A stretch of DNA of 64,000 nucleotides, taken from positions 1 to 64,000 of the forward strand of contig NZ_JAQHXR010000002.1 of the NCBI RefSeq assembly GCF_027859255.1, read 5' to 3'. A program made the translations under genes and the position numbers. Positions 8,999 through 17,526 of the stretch are shown here, one piece after another. The DNA is from Helicobacter ibis (GTDB taxonomy: Bacteria > Campylobacterota > Campylobacteria > Campylobacterales > Helicobacteraceae). Within the stretch, counting starts at the first letter, position 1; each line of letters opens with the position of its first letter. The notes below the pieces were generated by a model that was not told the origin of the DNA, did no database searches, and saw only the letters and a program-made list of their open reading frames with translations.

Positions 8999-10057
8999 AT
9001 GGGATATTTCATTGACTTTAAAGACAACTTCAAAGATACACTATTGTTTTGGATTGAAAAATACACATATAGCAAGCTAAATAGTCTATCAAATCATCAA
9101 GTAAATAATAAAAATGAAATATCAAAAGTGATGAATATCTTTAGGAATGGTATAAAAGATATAGAAACTCTATCTTTAGCATGTAAGAAATGTCGCAATG
9201 TTGGCATAATTGGGATTAATACTTATATAAATCCTCTAATAAAACTATATGATTATTTATTAGCCATAGAATTAGAAAGCATGAAAGATATAGATGAGGA
9301 ATTACTAAAAGAATTTCTAACAATACACACAAGCTCACTATCTGATGCTTCGAAGAAAAATCACAGAATGGCATTAATAAATTTTTTTTCATTCATAGAT
9401 AAACAAAATAGCGACGATAATGGTAATTCTCACACATTTAAAATCGAGCTTAAAAACTGGAATGGACTAAGGGGAAAGAGCGGAAACAAACTCCCTGCAT
9501 ACATGAATGAAAATGAAATAAAAAGATTCATAGATAGCATTAATACTTTTAGCTTTAAGCATAAATATAGCAATAGCCGAAATAGACTTATTTTAAAAAT
9601 CATAATATACACAGGGATACGTGTCGGAGAAGCCTTGAATCTAAAACCAAAAGACATCATGCCAGAAAATGACAATATACTTAAAATAATAGTAAGAGGC
9701 AAAGGCAATAAACAAAGAATGGTTCTAATAAAAAAAGAACATATATACAATGACTTAAAAGAATGGTTAGAGTTAAGAAATAATGAAAGTGAATTTCTAT
9801 TTTGCAACAACAAAGGTCAAAAGATTACACAAGCATTTGTAAGCAGAATTGTAGAGACAATTTTAATGTCAAGCGGTATAAGAAAGGACAAAAATGGGGC
9901 ACATATGCTAAGACATTCCTTTGCTACACTTCTGTATCAAAAAAGCCAAGATTTAATCTTAGTCCAAGAAGCATTAGGACATGCAAGTTTAGAAACTTCA
10001 AGAATCTACACTCACTTTGATATAAATAAATTAAAAGCAACAACAGAAATAATCTAA
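8999..10057 (+). CDS. xerH: Tyrosine recombinase XerH
   Basis: XerH resolves chromosome dimers at the difH site in Helicobacter and Campylobacter, acting as a single protein instead of the XerC/XerD pair. The 352-residue product has an N-terminal DNA-binding domain (to about residue 160) and the catalytic domain with all expected residues: Arg208 (TGIRVGEAL), Lys235 (RGKGNKQR), His302 and Arg305 (HMLRHSFAT), His328 (LGHAS) and the nucleophile Tyr337 (SRIYTHF). It is coupled to the DUF2156 gene and meets flgE tail to tail with three bases between stops. I could not recognise a difH site in the window. Its role by family and length is well supported. Confidence 0.92.
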   Translation: MGYFIDFKDNFKDTLLFWIEKYTYSKLNSLSNHQVNNKNEISKVMNIFRNGIKDIETLSLACKKCRNVGIIGINTYINPLIKLYDYLLAIELESMKDIDEELLKEFLTIHTSSLSDASKKNHRMALINFFSFIDKQNSDDNGNSHTFKIELKNWNGLRGKSGNKLPAYMNENEIKRFIDSINTFSFKHKYSNSRNRLILKIIIYTGIRVGEALNLKPKDIMPENDNILKIIVRGKGNKQRMVLIKKEHIYNDLKEWLELRNNESEFLFCNNKGQKITQAFVSRIVETILMSSGIRKDKNGAHMLRHSFATLLYQKSQDLILVQEALGHASLETSRIYTHFDINKLKATTEII

Positions 10058-10060
10058 AAA

Positions 10061-12337
10061 TTATTTCTTAAGTCCTATTGCCTCTTGCATTAACTGATCT
10101 GCAGTTGAGATAGCTTTAGAGCTCATCTGATAACCTCTTTGATAGATTATTAAGTCAGTTAGTGCTGTACCTGTATCTACATTGCTTGTCTCTAGCATAT
10201 GATCCATTACTTTTCCGTATTTTAAATTTGCATAGCCATTTTCATTCCATGCCATAAGTGGTGGTCCGCTAACTACAATCGTCTGTCCATTTCTTATAGT
10301 TACATTCATCTCAAATAAATTACCACCAACCTTGCTTAATCCTTGATCATTTACAAAGGCAGCAAGTCCAAATCTACCTATAGGTTCATTTTTACCATTG
10401 GTAAAATTTACAATAATCACACCATCATCATTTATAATTATATCTTTCATAAGCCCAGCTTCAGTACCATCTTGCCACTCAGCTTTAATAGCTGAATCTG
10501 TATATGCGTGATTTGTTGTTGGTTTGCCATCTGCTTGTGTTAAATCTACATTTATAGTTCCTTCTAAAAATGGTATGTCAAAAGCAGGTGCAGTAGGTCT
10601 TCCTTCAGCATCAAAAGTGATTTCACTAGTATGAACTTCATCGCTTATCATAACCTTGCCTTCCATATCATAAATAGCAGTCTTAACTTCCCATCTCTCT
10701 GGTATTGGAGGCACAGCTTCTTTATCTCCCTGCTCTACTAATACAAATTCATTTTTTAAAATAAATTTCTCACCAGTATCGCTAAAAATCTCTGTATTTG
10801 ATGTATATGAAGGCACATTTAGGCTTGTGCTACTAATAGAATTTCCATTTATAGCTCTCCAACCATTCTTATCCTCACTAGGATTCGTAGAACCAGCACC
10901 ATTTATTTTTTTATATAGCACACCATTGTGTAAAACATAGCTATTTTCATCATAGCTCTTCCCCTCTTCATAAGCAGGAATCTCACCTCTTACACTCTCG
11001 CCTACTGCTTCCCAGCCTTGTGCATCTTCATTTGGTGGGAGAGGATTACCTTCTTCATCTACTCCTAATTCTGCTGCAGTTCTTTTATAGATTGTTCCAT
11101 CTATTACTATTAAATCATTTTCTTTATATTCTTTGTCTTTATCATAATTAGGCACAGCACTTGAATCAACAAGACTCCACCCACCCTCATCTTCTAATGG
11201 ATTACCAGTACTTACCCCATCTCCATTTTTTTGAAAAATCATTCCATTATATTTTACATATTCTCCATCTTTGTATTCTTTGCCTTCGCCAAAGCTTTCA
11301 ATAGAATTTGCAAATGATGAGTTTAAGTCCTTATCTTTAGCGCTAATTCCAAGTTTGTCTGCCAACTTCCCACTAATGTCAATTTCCATATCTTGCATAC
11401 TATTATTTGTAATATATAGCGAACAATCAACGGGATTTCCCTCATCGTTTAACTTTAGTCCAACATCAAGTCCGGTTTTTTCTTTTATTTTATCAATTAG
11501 CTCACCTACAGTCTTAAATCCATTCTCACCAGTATCGCCATAGATAAATTCATGTGTTGTTACCTTACCATCTTGCTCTATTGATATTTTTATATCTTTG
11601 AAGTTTTTAGCATCTATTGGCTTTCCGCTTCCATCCATAAAAATACCAAAATCAGAATCTCTAAACTTTTGCATATCAAAGTTTCCATCTTTATCTTTGA
11701 ATGCTGAAGTAATAGGTTTTGGATTTTTTGTTCTATTTAAATTCACTGCCAAATCAACTTCAGTAGTAAGAGTTGGTCTATAATATAAGTCTTTTGGGAT
11801 TCTTAGTGGTTCTAAGTTTGACCCAGCAAGTCCTGCATAATCTTGTGCTGGATTATTTGTGCCTGTTAATGCACCATCTTCACCTATTTTTCCTAAGTTT
11901 ATACCATACATGTATAATCCACTAGAATTTACCAAATACCCTTCAGCATCAAGGCTAAAAGAACCATCTCTTGTAAAGTAATTTTGTTGGTTTTGATAGT
12001 TTTGATTCTTTACATCAAATGTACCATTTTTGTTTGTCCCAACTACAAACCAACCTTTTCCACTATATGCTACATTAAACTGACCGTCAGCACTAACATA
12101 AGAGCCATCATTTGAGTTAATTGGATTTGCACCAACTGTTGTTCCGTAGTTGTAATCATTTGATATTGGTGAATTTGCATTTATATAATCCAAGCTAGTA
12201 GCAAACAAACTCTTAAATTCTGGTGAATTTGCTCTAAAACCAGTCGTATTAACATTTGCAATATTGTTTGATGTTACATCAATACCAAATTGATGTGTTT
12301 TTATACCACTTATACCGCTATATAGTGATCCAATCAT
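10061..12337 (-). CDS. flgE: Flagellar hook protein FlgE
   Basis: FlgE polymerises into the hook that joins the motor to the filament. The 758-residue product has the rod/hook N terminus (SGISGIKTHQFGIDVTSNNIANVNTTGFRA) and the matching C-terminal helix (residues about 710-758, ending in ISTADQLMQEAIGLKK). The middle holds D1 and D2-type outer domains. Residues about 348-498 hold three copies of a motif that looks like a type 5/12 carbohydrate-binding module, which is unusual for a hook protein. It is the third gene of fliK-flgD-flgE, 16 bases after flgD, and is read from the sigma-54-like promoter before fliK. Confidence 0.97.
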   Translation of the reverse strand: MIGSLYSGISGIKTHQFGIDVTSNNIANVNTTGFRANSPEFKSLFATSLDYINANSPISNDYNYGTTVGANPINSNDGSYVSADGQFNVAYSGKGWFVVGTNKNGTFDVKNQNYQNQQNYFTRDGSFSLDAEGYLVNSSGLYMYGINLGKIGEDGALTGTNNPAQDYAGLAGSNLEPLRIPKDLYYRPTLTTEVDLAVNLNRTKNPKPITSAFKDKDGNFDMQKFRDSDFGIFMDGSGKPIDAKNFKDIKISIEQDGKVTTHEFIYGDTGENGFKTVGELIDKIKEKTGLDVGLKLNDEGNPVDCSLYITNNSMQDMEIDISGKLADKLGISAKDKDLNSSFANSIESFGEGKEYKDGEYVKYNGMIFQKNGDGVSTGNPLEDEGGWSLVDSSAVPNYDKDKEYKENDLIVIDGTIYKRTAAELGVDEEGNPLPPNEDAQGWEAVGESVRGEIPAYEEGKSYDENSYVLHNGVLYKKINGAGSTNPSEDKNGWRAINGNSISSTSLNVPSYTSNTEIFSDTGEKFILKNEFVLVEQGDKEAVPPIPERWEVKTAIYDMEGKVMISDEVHTSEITFDAEGRPTAPAFDIPFLEGTINVDLTQADGKPTTNHAYTDSAIKAEWQDGTEAGLMKDIIINDDGVIIVNFTNGKNEPIGRFGLAAFVNDQGLSKVGGNLFEMNVTIRNGQTIVVSGPPLMAWNENGYANLKYGKVMDHMLETSNVDTGTALTDLIIYQRGYQMSSKAISTADQLMQEAIGLKK
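10844..11296 (-). repeat. Three CBM5/12-like repeats inside FlgE
   Basis: The encoded residues about 348-498 form three diverged units of 45-53 residues. Each follows the pattern Tyr/Phe-x2-Gly/Asp-Lys-x-Tyr, then Val/Ile, then x-Gly-x2-Tyr/Phe-x-Lys, then Asn-Pro/Glu-Asp, and ends Gly-Trp-x2-Val/Ile. This is the layout of chitin-binding-type modules. The DNA copies are not identical, so the duplication is old. Confidence 0.65.
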
Positions 12338-12353
12338 AGTGTCTCCTTATGTG

Positions 12354-13559
12354 CTAGACTATTCTTCTTTTTTTGTCAGTAGACGAATCTCCTCCACTTC
12401 CAGTTCCACCACCACTTTCATCTGGTTTTGGCAAGTCCGGCAAATCAACTCCTTCGCCTGTTTTTTTATAGTATGAAGTAACATATATAATAGGCACGGT
12501 TAGTTTATCTCCAAGCTTCACATAGGGTACCCCACCTTCAAATAAAATACTTTGCACCTCTCCTCTTCCAAGTTGGGTTTCTTTGTATTTATTTGTTTTA
12601 TCATCTAGATTATATTCAGCCCTTACATTATAATCTCCATTACCTACATAAGCTCCACTACTATTTGTAGTATCCCATTTAAACTCCACATAGCCAGACT
12701 TACCTGCATATATATAATTTCCTTCTTCATCTTTTGCGGCAAGGTCAATTTCTTTTATAACATTATTGTCTTTATCTGTAATAGTTATTTTTGGAGAACC
12801 TTTAGTTGGATCTATTGGCTCATCAAAGTATAGTTCAAATTCAATTTCTTCATTTTTTTCAACCTTTAATGCTGTAAATGGAGTTTCTGCTATATTTCCT
12901 ATCATACCAACTGTGTTATAGCCACCTATAATTGAGCTATCTTGGATACTTCCTGCTAAGATCCCCATTGTCTCTAGCATTTTTTGTTGAGTCTCTATCA
13001 GCTTGTTTTGAGCTTCGATGGTTTTTTCATTTGTCTCTTGCATAGATTTCATAGCTGAAGTCATCTCTTCCATGGCTTCTTTCATTTTTGTTTGAGATTC
13101 AACTTGCGTTAGCTGTGCTGTTTGAGTTAGGATATCTTGTGTCTCCATTGGTGCAGTTGGATCTTGGTTTTTTAGTTGCTCTAAAAATAGTCTCATAAAG
13201 GCTTCATTATCTAGCTCATTTTTGTTTCCACTAGTTGGCTTATCTGGAAATGGATCTACTATGCCACCGCTTCCAGTATTTCCTCCACTGCCTGTTCCAC
13301 CACCAGAGCTTGTTCCACCACCGCTTCCAGTGCTTCCTCCAGATCCAGTATTTCCTCCACTGCCTGTTCCACCACCAGAGCTTGTTCCACCACCGCTTCC
13401 AGTGCTTCCTCCAGAGCTTGTTCCATTACCTGAACTTGTGCCACCACCACTAGATGAATCATCTCTAGTTATTTTATCGCTTAGAGGACTAGCCTGAAAC
13501 GCATTTGTTGCATATGGGTTGTAACCATAAAGTGAATTATTAACACCAGAAATTGCCAT
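12354..13559 (-). CDS. flgD: Flagellar hook assembly protein FlgD
   Basis: FlgD caps the growing hook and is needed for FlgE assembly. The 401-residue product has a short N terminus, a Gly/Ser/Thr tract (residues about 35-101), the conserved FlgD N-domain with FMRLFLEQLKNQDPTAPM and TQTAQLTQVES (residues about 118-156), a coiled helix (about 160-205) and C-terminal FlgD Ig/Tudor-like domains (about 215-360) carrying the FKWDTTNSSGAYVGNGDY-type segment. The C terminus is again Gly/Ser-rich with a basic end. The Gly/Ser tract is encoded by a near-perfect 72-bp tandem repeat and so can change length in frame. It sits 9 bases after fliK. Confidence 0.93.
   Translation of the reverse strand: MAISGVNNSLYGYNPYATNAFQASPLSDKITRDDSSSGGGTSSGNGTSSGGSTGSGGGTSSGGGTGSGGNTGSGGSTGSGGGTSSGGGTGSGGNTGSGGIVDPFPDKPTSGNKNELDNEAFMRLFLEQLKNQDPTAPMETQDILTQTAQLTQVESQTKMKEAMEEMTSAMKSMQETNEKTIEAQNKLIETQQKMLETMGILAGSIQDSSIIGGYNTVGMIGNIAETPFTALKVEKNEEIEFELYFDEPIDPTKGSPKITITDKDNNVIKEIDLAAKDEEGNYIYAGKSGYVEFKWDTTNSSGAYVGNGDYNVRAEYNLDDKTNKYKETQLGRGEVQSILFEGGVPYVKLGDKLTVPIIYVTSYYKKTGEGVDLPDLPKPDESGGGTGSGGDSSTDKKRRIV
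13273..13416 (-). repeat. 72-bp tandem repeat (two copies) in flgD
   Basis: Copies at 13273-13344 and 13345-13416 match at 71 of 72 bases by direct comparison. Each is built of 18-bp-like subunits encoding Ser/Gly/Thr. The period is 24 codons, so gain or loss of a unit keeps the frame. Further diverged subunits continue to about 13455. Confidence 0.95.
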
Positions 13560-13568
13560 GATAAATCC

Positions 13569-15584
13569 TTACGCATAATATGAAAAGCTTAAATCCATGC
13601 TAGAGACTTCTAAGCTAGATTCTTCTGCTTCTTTGTATGCTTGTAAGCCATTTTCGTTCCTCTTTTGCTCATCTTCCCTATTTTGTGGGTTTTGATGATG
13701 TTGGTGTGGATTTGAATCTCCAAATCCACCAAATAAAGAATTGCCTTCTATATCCTTAAAATCAAGCACAACATCATTGAATCCCAAATTACTAAGCTCT
13801 TTTTTGAACTCTTCTTTGTTTTGCATAAACATTTTTAGTGCTTGAGGATTCGAGCTTATTTGGACGCTTATATTATCTCCCCTTTTAGTAATTGTAAGCT
13901 CTACACTTCCAAGTCTCTCTGGGTTTAGCTCCAATGATATTTTTGTAATTGGTGGCTTGTATTGTTGCAATGCTTCTTTTAGTTTATCACCAAAATTTAA
14001 AAATGTATTTTTGATTGCAAAATTATCTTGCTTTTGAGATTGTATATTTCCTTGATAGCTTTCATTGCTTACTTTTTCTTTGTCTTTTGGTTTTTCTTTT
14101 TCTTTATTTTGGCTTACTACCTCTTCTTGTGGTTTTGCTTTAGATTCGGTTTTTAATAAATTATTTAAAAAATCATCAGCTTCTTTTGTATCCTTATTTA
14201 CTTCTTTAAATGATGTAGGATTAATTATTTCTTCTTTTATTATATTTGTTAGGCGAATGTCTTGTTGGCTATTTGTGCTTACTTTGCCTTCATCTTTTCT
14301 TATGTCATTTTTTATCTTTTTACTAACCACATTATCACTCTTTATATCTGCTTTTACTTCACCTTTTATCTCTGTGCCAACTTGCTTTATATCTACTTTT
14401 TTATCTTTTATTTCTTTATTGTTTTGCATGTTTTGAAATTCTAAATTTACTTGTTTTTCTATCTTGTTATTTACCTCTTTTGTTTCTACTTTATTCTTTT
14501 CTGCTTCTTTTGTTTCTGTAATCTTTGCTTCTTTTGTATCCTTATTTTTTATTTCTTGTATTTCTGTATTTTTTGCTGTAACTTTTTCAGTTTTGATTTC
14601 TTCTTTTATTTCATTTGCTATATTTTTATTGGTTTTCTTAGAATCTGTTTCCTTGCTGATTTGTGGATTATTTGGCTTTACTTCTTTTTCATTTTTTATT
14701 TCTATGTTTTCTAGCTTAGTTTCTTTATTTTGTGGCTTTGTATTATCTTTGTTTTCTTTTATATCTTTAATATCAAGAATTTTAGGCTTTTCTTCTAGGA
14801 TAATTTCTTGTTTGATTTCTTTTTTTGTTTCGGGTTTTTTGGAATCTTTATTGTTAGATTTTGTTATTAGCTCTTTGTCATTAAGTATGCTATTTAGTAT
14901 ATTTGTTTCTTTTTTGGATTCTTGTGTGATTTTAGAATCTTTAATTATTGCTATGCTACTTTGTTTTAGAGTTATGTTTTTTTCTACTGATTCTTGTAAT
15001 AAATCATGCTTGATCTCTCTTTTTGCGCCTTTGCTTTCTGTGGATATTTTTATATCAGCCTTTTTTACATTTAGCTTCAATTTATTTGCTTCATCTACTA
15101 CATCTTTGATTGTGCGTTTAGATTCGAGGCTAGTTTGCTTTGTGAATTCTAAAAGCTCCTTTTCGTTTTTTGGCAGTATTATTTCTTTATCTTTATGTTG
15201 TATTTTAGGTACTTCTTTTGTATTTGTTATATTTTTAATTTTTGATTCAAGCTCATTTTGAATGTTGGAATCTTTTTTGTTCTTTGTTTTATCTAATATT
15301 GTTTTATCTAGTTTTATTTCTATTTCATTGTCTTTAATTTCTTTATCATCATTTTTTGACTTTTTGTCTTTGCTTAGATCTTTTTTGTCTGATACATCTT
15401 CTTTTATGGTTGTTTTTTTATCTTTTTTTGATGATTTTTTATTTGTTTTATCATCAGATTCGTTAATTGTTGTATGCAATATACTAGAAAAACTCTCGCC
15501 TTCTACTTCTTGTGTTTCATTAGTGTTTTTGCTTAATAATTTATTAGGTTTTTGTGTTTTTTCTATATCTAATAATGGAAACAT
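13569..15584 (-). CDS. fliK: Flagellar hook-length control protein FliK
   Basis: FliK measures the hook and switches export from hook to filament proteins. The 671-residue product has a very long, Lys/Glu/Ile-rich, low-complexity N-terminal ruler (residues about 10-520) and a compact C-terminal FliK domain (about 545-625) with ISLELNPERLGSVELTI and NPQALKMFMQNKEEFKKEL segments. The tail contains a His/Gln/Asn patch (about 630-645). Only the C-terminal domain identifies it. It is the first gene of fliK-flgD-flgE; a sigma-54-like promoter lies 37-53 bases before the ATG. Long open frames on the other strand here are by-products of the AT-rich Lys codons. Confidence 0.9.
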   Translation of the reverse strand: MFPLLDIEKTQKPNKLLSKNTNETQEVEGESFSSILHTTINESDDKTNKKSSKKDKKTTIKEDVSDKKDLSKDKKSKNDDKEIKDNEIEIKLDKTILDKTKNKKDSNIQNELESKIKNITNTKEVPKIQHKDKEIILPKNEKELLEFTKQTSLESKRTIKDVVDEANKLKLNVKKADIKISTESKGAKREIKHDLLQESVEKNITLKQSSIAIIKDSKITQESKKETNILNSILNDKELITKSNNKDSKKPETKKEIKQEIILEEKPKILDIKDIKENKDNTKPQNKETKLENIEIKNEKEVKPNNPQISKETDSKKTNKNIANEIKEEIKTEKVTAKNTEIQEIKNKDTKEAKITETKEAEKNKVETKEVNNKIEKQVNLEFQNMQNNKEIKDKKVDIKQVGTEIKGEVKADIKSDNVVSKKIKNDIRKDEGKVSTNSQQDIRLTNIIKEEIINPTSFKEVNKDTKEADDFLNNLLKTESKAKPQEEVVSQNKEKEKPKDKEKVSNESYQGNIQSQKQDNFAIKNTFLNFGDKLKEALQQYKPPITKISLELNPERLGSVELTITKRGDNISVQISSNPQALKMFMQNKEEFKKELSNLGFNDVVLDFKDIEGNSLFGGFGDSNPHQHHQNPQNREDEQKRNENGLQAYKEAEESSLEVSSMDLSFSYYA

Positions 15585-15620
15585 ATAAGCCTCTTTGATA
15601 ATTAAAACTATTCACCAAAA

Positions 15621-15637
15621 AGCAAATATCATTCCTA
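15621..15637 (-). promoter_or_regulatory. Sigma-54-like promoter of fliK-flgD-flgE
   Basis: On the minus strand the sequence reads TTAGGAATGATATTTGCTT: GG and GC are separated by exactly ten bases and the -12 element is TTGCT. This fits the Campylobacter/Helicobacter RpoN consensus. Hook genes are class-2 RpoN/FlgR targets in this group, which supports the site. Confidence 0.75.
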
Positions 15638-15671
15638 AAATATTCTAAAAATTTTTTAATTGTATTAATTG

Positions 15672-15677
15672 TAGAAT
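15672..15677 (+). promoter_or_regulatory. -10 box (TAGAAT) for typA
   Basis: TAGAAT preceded by a TG-containing AT-rich stretch lies 37 bases before the typA ATG, whose ribosome site AAGGA is at 15704-15708. No -35 box is needed in this phylum. Confidence 0.5.
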
Positions 15678-15713
15678 TCCGAACATTTTTTAGAAAAATC
15701 CTCAAGGAAAATT

Positions 15714-17513
15714 ATGCAAAACATTAGAAATATCGCAGTAATAGCACATGTCGATCATGGCAAAACAACTCTTGTAGATGGTCTATTGCGTCAATCAGGC
15801 ACATTTGCAAGCCATGAGCAAGTTGATGAAAGAGTTATGGATAGCAATGATATAGAAAAAGAAAGAGGTATTACAATTCTCTCTAAAAACACAGCTATAA
15901 AATACAAAGATACAAAAATAAACATAATAGACACCCCCGGACACGCTGATTTTGGTGGTGAAGTTGAGAGGGTGTTAAAAATGGTAGATGGCGTTTTGCT
16001 TTTAGTTGATGCACAAGAAGGAGTTATGCCACAGACTAAATTTGTGGTTAAAAAAGCTCTAGGACTTGGGATTAAGCCAATTGTTGTTGTAAATAAAATA
16101 GACAAACCAGCAGCACAACCAGATAGGGTTGTAGATGAAGTATTTGATCTCTTTGCTGCTATGGACGCTAATGAAGAACAACTAGATTTTCCAGTTGTAT
16201 ATGCAGCAGCAAGAGATGGATATGCGATTAAAAACTTAGATGATGAAAAGAAAAATCTCGAACCATTATTTGATGCCATTTTAGAGCATGTGCCACTTCC
16301 AAGCGGAGAATCTACAAACCCACTTCAAATTCAAATTTTTACACTAGATTATGATAATTATGTTGGAAAAATCGGAATTGCTAGAATCTTTAATGGCAAG
16401 ATAAAAAAAGGCGAAAATGTAATGCTTGCTAAAAGTAATGGAGAAAAAGTTACAGGCAAAATTACAAAACTAATAGGATTTTATGGACTAGCAAGAACAG
16501 AAATTAATGAAGCACAAGCTGGAGATATAGTTGCTTTAGCGGGATTCCATTCTATAAATGTTGGAGATTCAATAGTTGATCCAAATAATCCTATCCCACT
16601 AGATCCTATGCACCTAGAAGAACCTACTATGAGTGTTAATTTTGCGGTTAATGATTCTCCTTTTGCAGGAACAGAAGGCAAGCATGTAACGGCAAACAAG
16701 CTAAAAGAAAGATTAGAAAAAGAAATGCAAACAAATATTGCTATGAAAATAGAAGAGCTTGGAGAAGGTAAATTTAAAGTAAGCGGTAGAGGTGAATTGC
16801 AAATTACAATCCTAGCAGAAAATCTAAGAAGGGAAGATTTTGAATTTAGTATCTCAAGACCTGAAGTAATTGTAAAAGAAATAGATGGACAAAAATGCGA
16901 ACCTTTTGAAATGCTAGTAATAGATACTCCACAAGATTATTCTGGTAGTGTAATTGAAAAGCTAGGCAGAAGAAAGGCAGAACTAAAAGCCATGAATCCT
17001 ATGGGTGAAGGATATACAAGATTAGAGTTTGAAATTCCAGCTAGAGGATTAATTGGATATAGAAGCGAGTTTTTAACAGATACTAAAGGTGAAGGGATTA
17101 TGAATAATAGCTTTTTAGAATTCCGTCCATTTAGTGGTAATGTAGAGACTAGAAACAATGGAGCATTAATCTCTATGGAAAATGGAGAAGCTACGCCATT
17201 TTCACTAGGAAATATACAAGAAAGAGGAGTATTATTTATACCACCACAAACAAAAGTATATGTAGGTATGATTATAGGAGAACACTCAAGAGAAAATGAC
17301 TTAGATGTAAATCCAGTAAAAGCAAAACACCTAACTAACATGCGTGCAAGTGGAAGCGATGATGCAATAAAGCTAACTCCACCTAGGGATTTGAATTTAG
17401 AGAGAGCATTAGAATGGATAGAAGAAGATGAGATATTAGAAGTAACTCCAAAAAATATAAGAATAAGAAAAAAAGTGCTTGATCCAACGCAAAGAAAAAG
17501 AAAGAATAAATAA
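15714..17513 (+). CDS. typA: Ribosome-associated GTPase TypA/BipA
   Basis: TypA/BipA is a translational GTPase of the EF-G family that binds ribosomes under stress and aids large-subunit assembly. The 599-residue product has the GTP-binding motifs AHVDHGKT (residues 11-18), IDTPGHADF and NKIDKP, an EF-Tu-type domain 2 (about 200-295), the EF-G-like III and V domains (about 305-480), and the TypA-specific C terminus with [20 protein letters not shown]. The length is typical. nrdA follows after 13 bases, so the two are probably co-transcribed. Confidence 0.97.
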   Translation: MQNIRNIAVIAHVDHGKTTLVDGLLRQSGTFASHEQVDERVMDSNDIEKERGITILSKNTAIKYKDTKINIIDTPGHADFGGEVERVLKMVDGVLLLVDAQEGVMPQTKFVVKKALGLGIKPIVVVNKIDKPAAQPDRVVDEVFDLFAAMDANEEQLDFPVVYAAARDGYAIKNLDDEKKNLEPLFDAILEHVPLPSGESTNPLQIQIFTLDYDNYVGKIGIARIFNGKIKKGENVMLAKSNGEKVTGKITKLIGFYGLARTEINEAQAGDIVALAGFHSINVGDSIVDPNNPIPLDPMHLEEPTMSVNFAVNDSPFAGTEGKHVTANKLKERLEKEMQTNIAMKIEELGEGKFKVSGRGELQITILAENLRREDFEFSISRPEVIVKEIDGQKCEPFEMLVIDTPQDYSGSVIEKLGRRKAELKAMNPMGEGYTRLEFEIPARGLIGYRSEFLTDTKGEGIMNNSFLEFRPFSGNVETRNNGALISMENGEATPFSLGNIQERGVLFIPPQTKVYVGMIIGEHSRENDLDVNPVKAKHLTNMRASGSDDAIKLTPPRDLNLERALEWIEEDEILEVTPKNIRIRKKVLDPTQRKRKNK

Positions 17514-17526
17514 GGGAGGGCTTGTT

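Noticed and set aside
8999-10057. xerH as a mobile-element integrase marking an island
   Set aside because: No att repeats, no tRNA and no cargo genes are nearby, and the sequence and length fit the chromosomal XerH. A difH site was looked for in adjacent gaps but not recognised.
13222-13497. Pro/Leu-rich open frames opposite the flgD repeat, and a possible CRISPR-like array there
   Set aside because: The periodicity is a 72-bp in-frame tandem repeat within flgD, with no spacers. The antisense frames follow from Gly/Ser codons.
14464-15261. Long open frames on the plus strand opposite fliK (for example 265 codons)
   Set aside because: They are rich in Phe/Ser/Leu because they are the complement of Lys/Glu/Asn-rich fliK codons. 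They lack ribosome sites and the C-terminal FliK domain on the minus strand is clear.
17479-17526. Longer nrdA with a start inside typA
   Set aside because: The extra 16 codons are Lys/Arg-rich typA sequence in another frame; the GGGAGG site is placed for the ATG at 17527, and the product then matches the family start.
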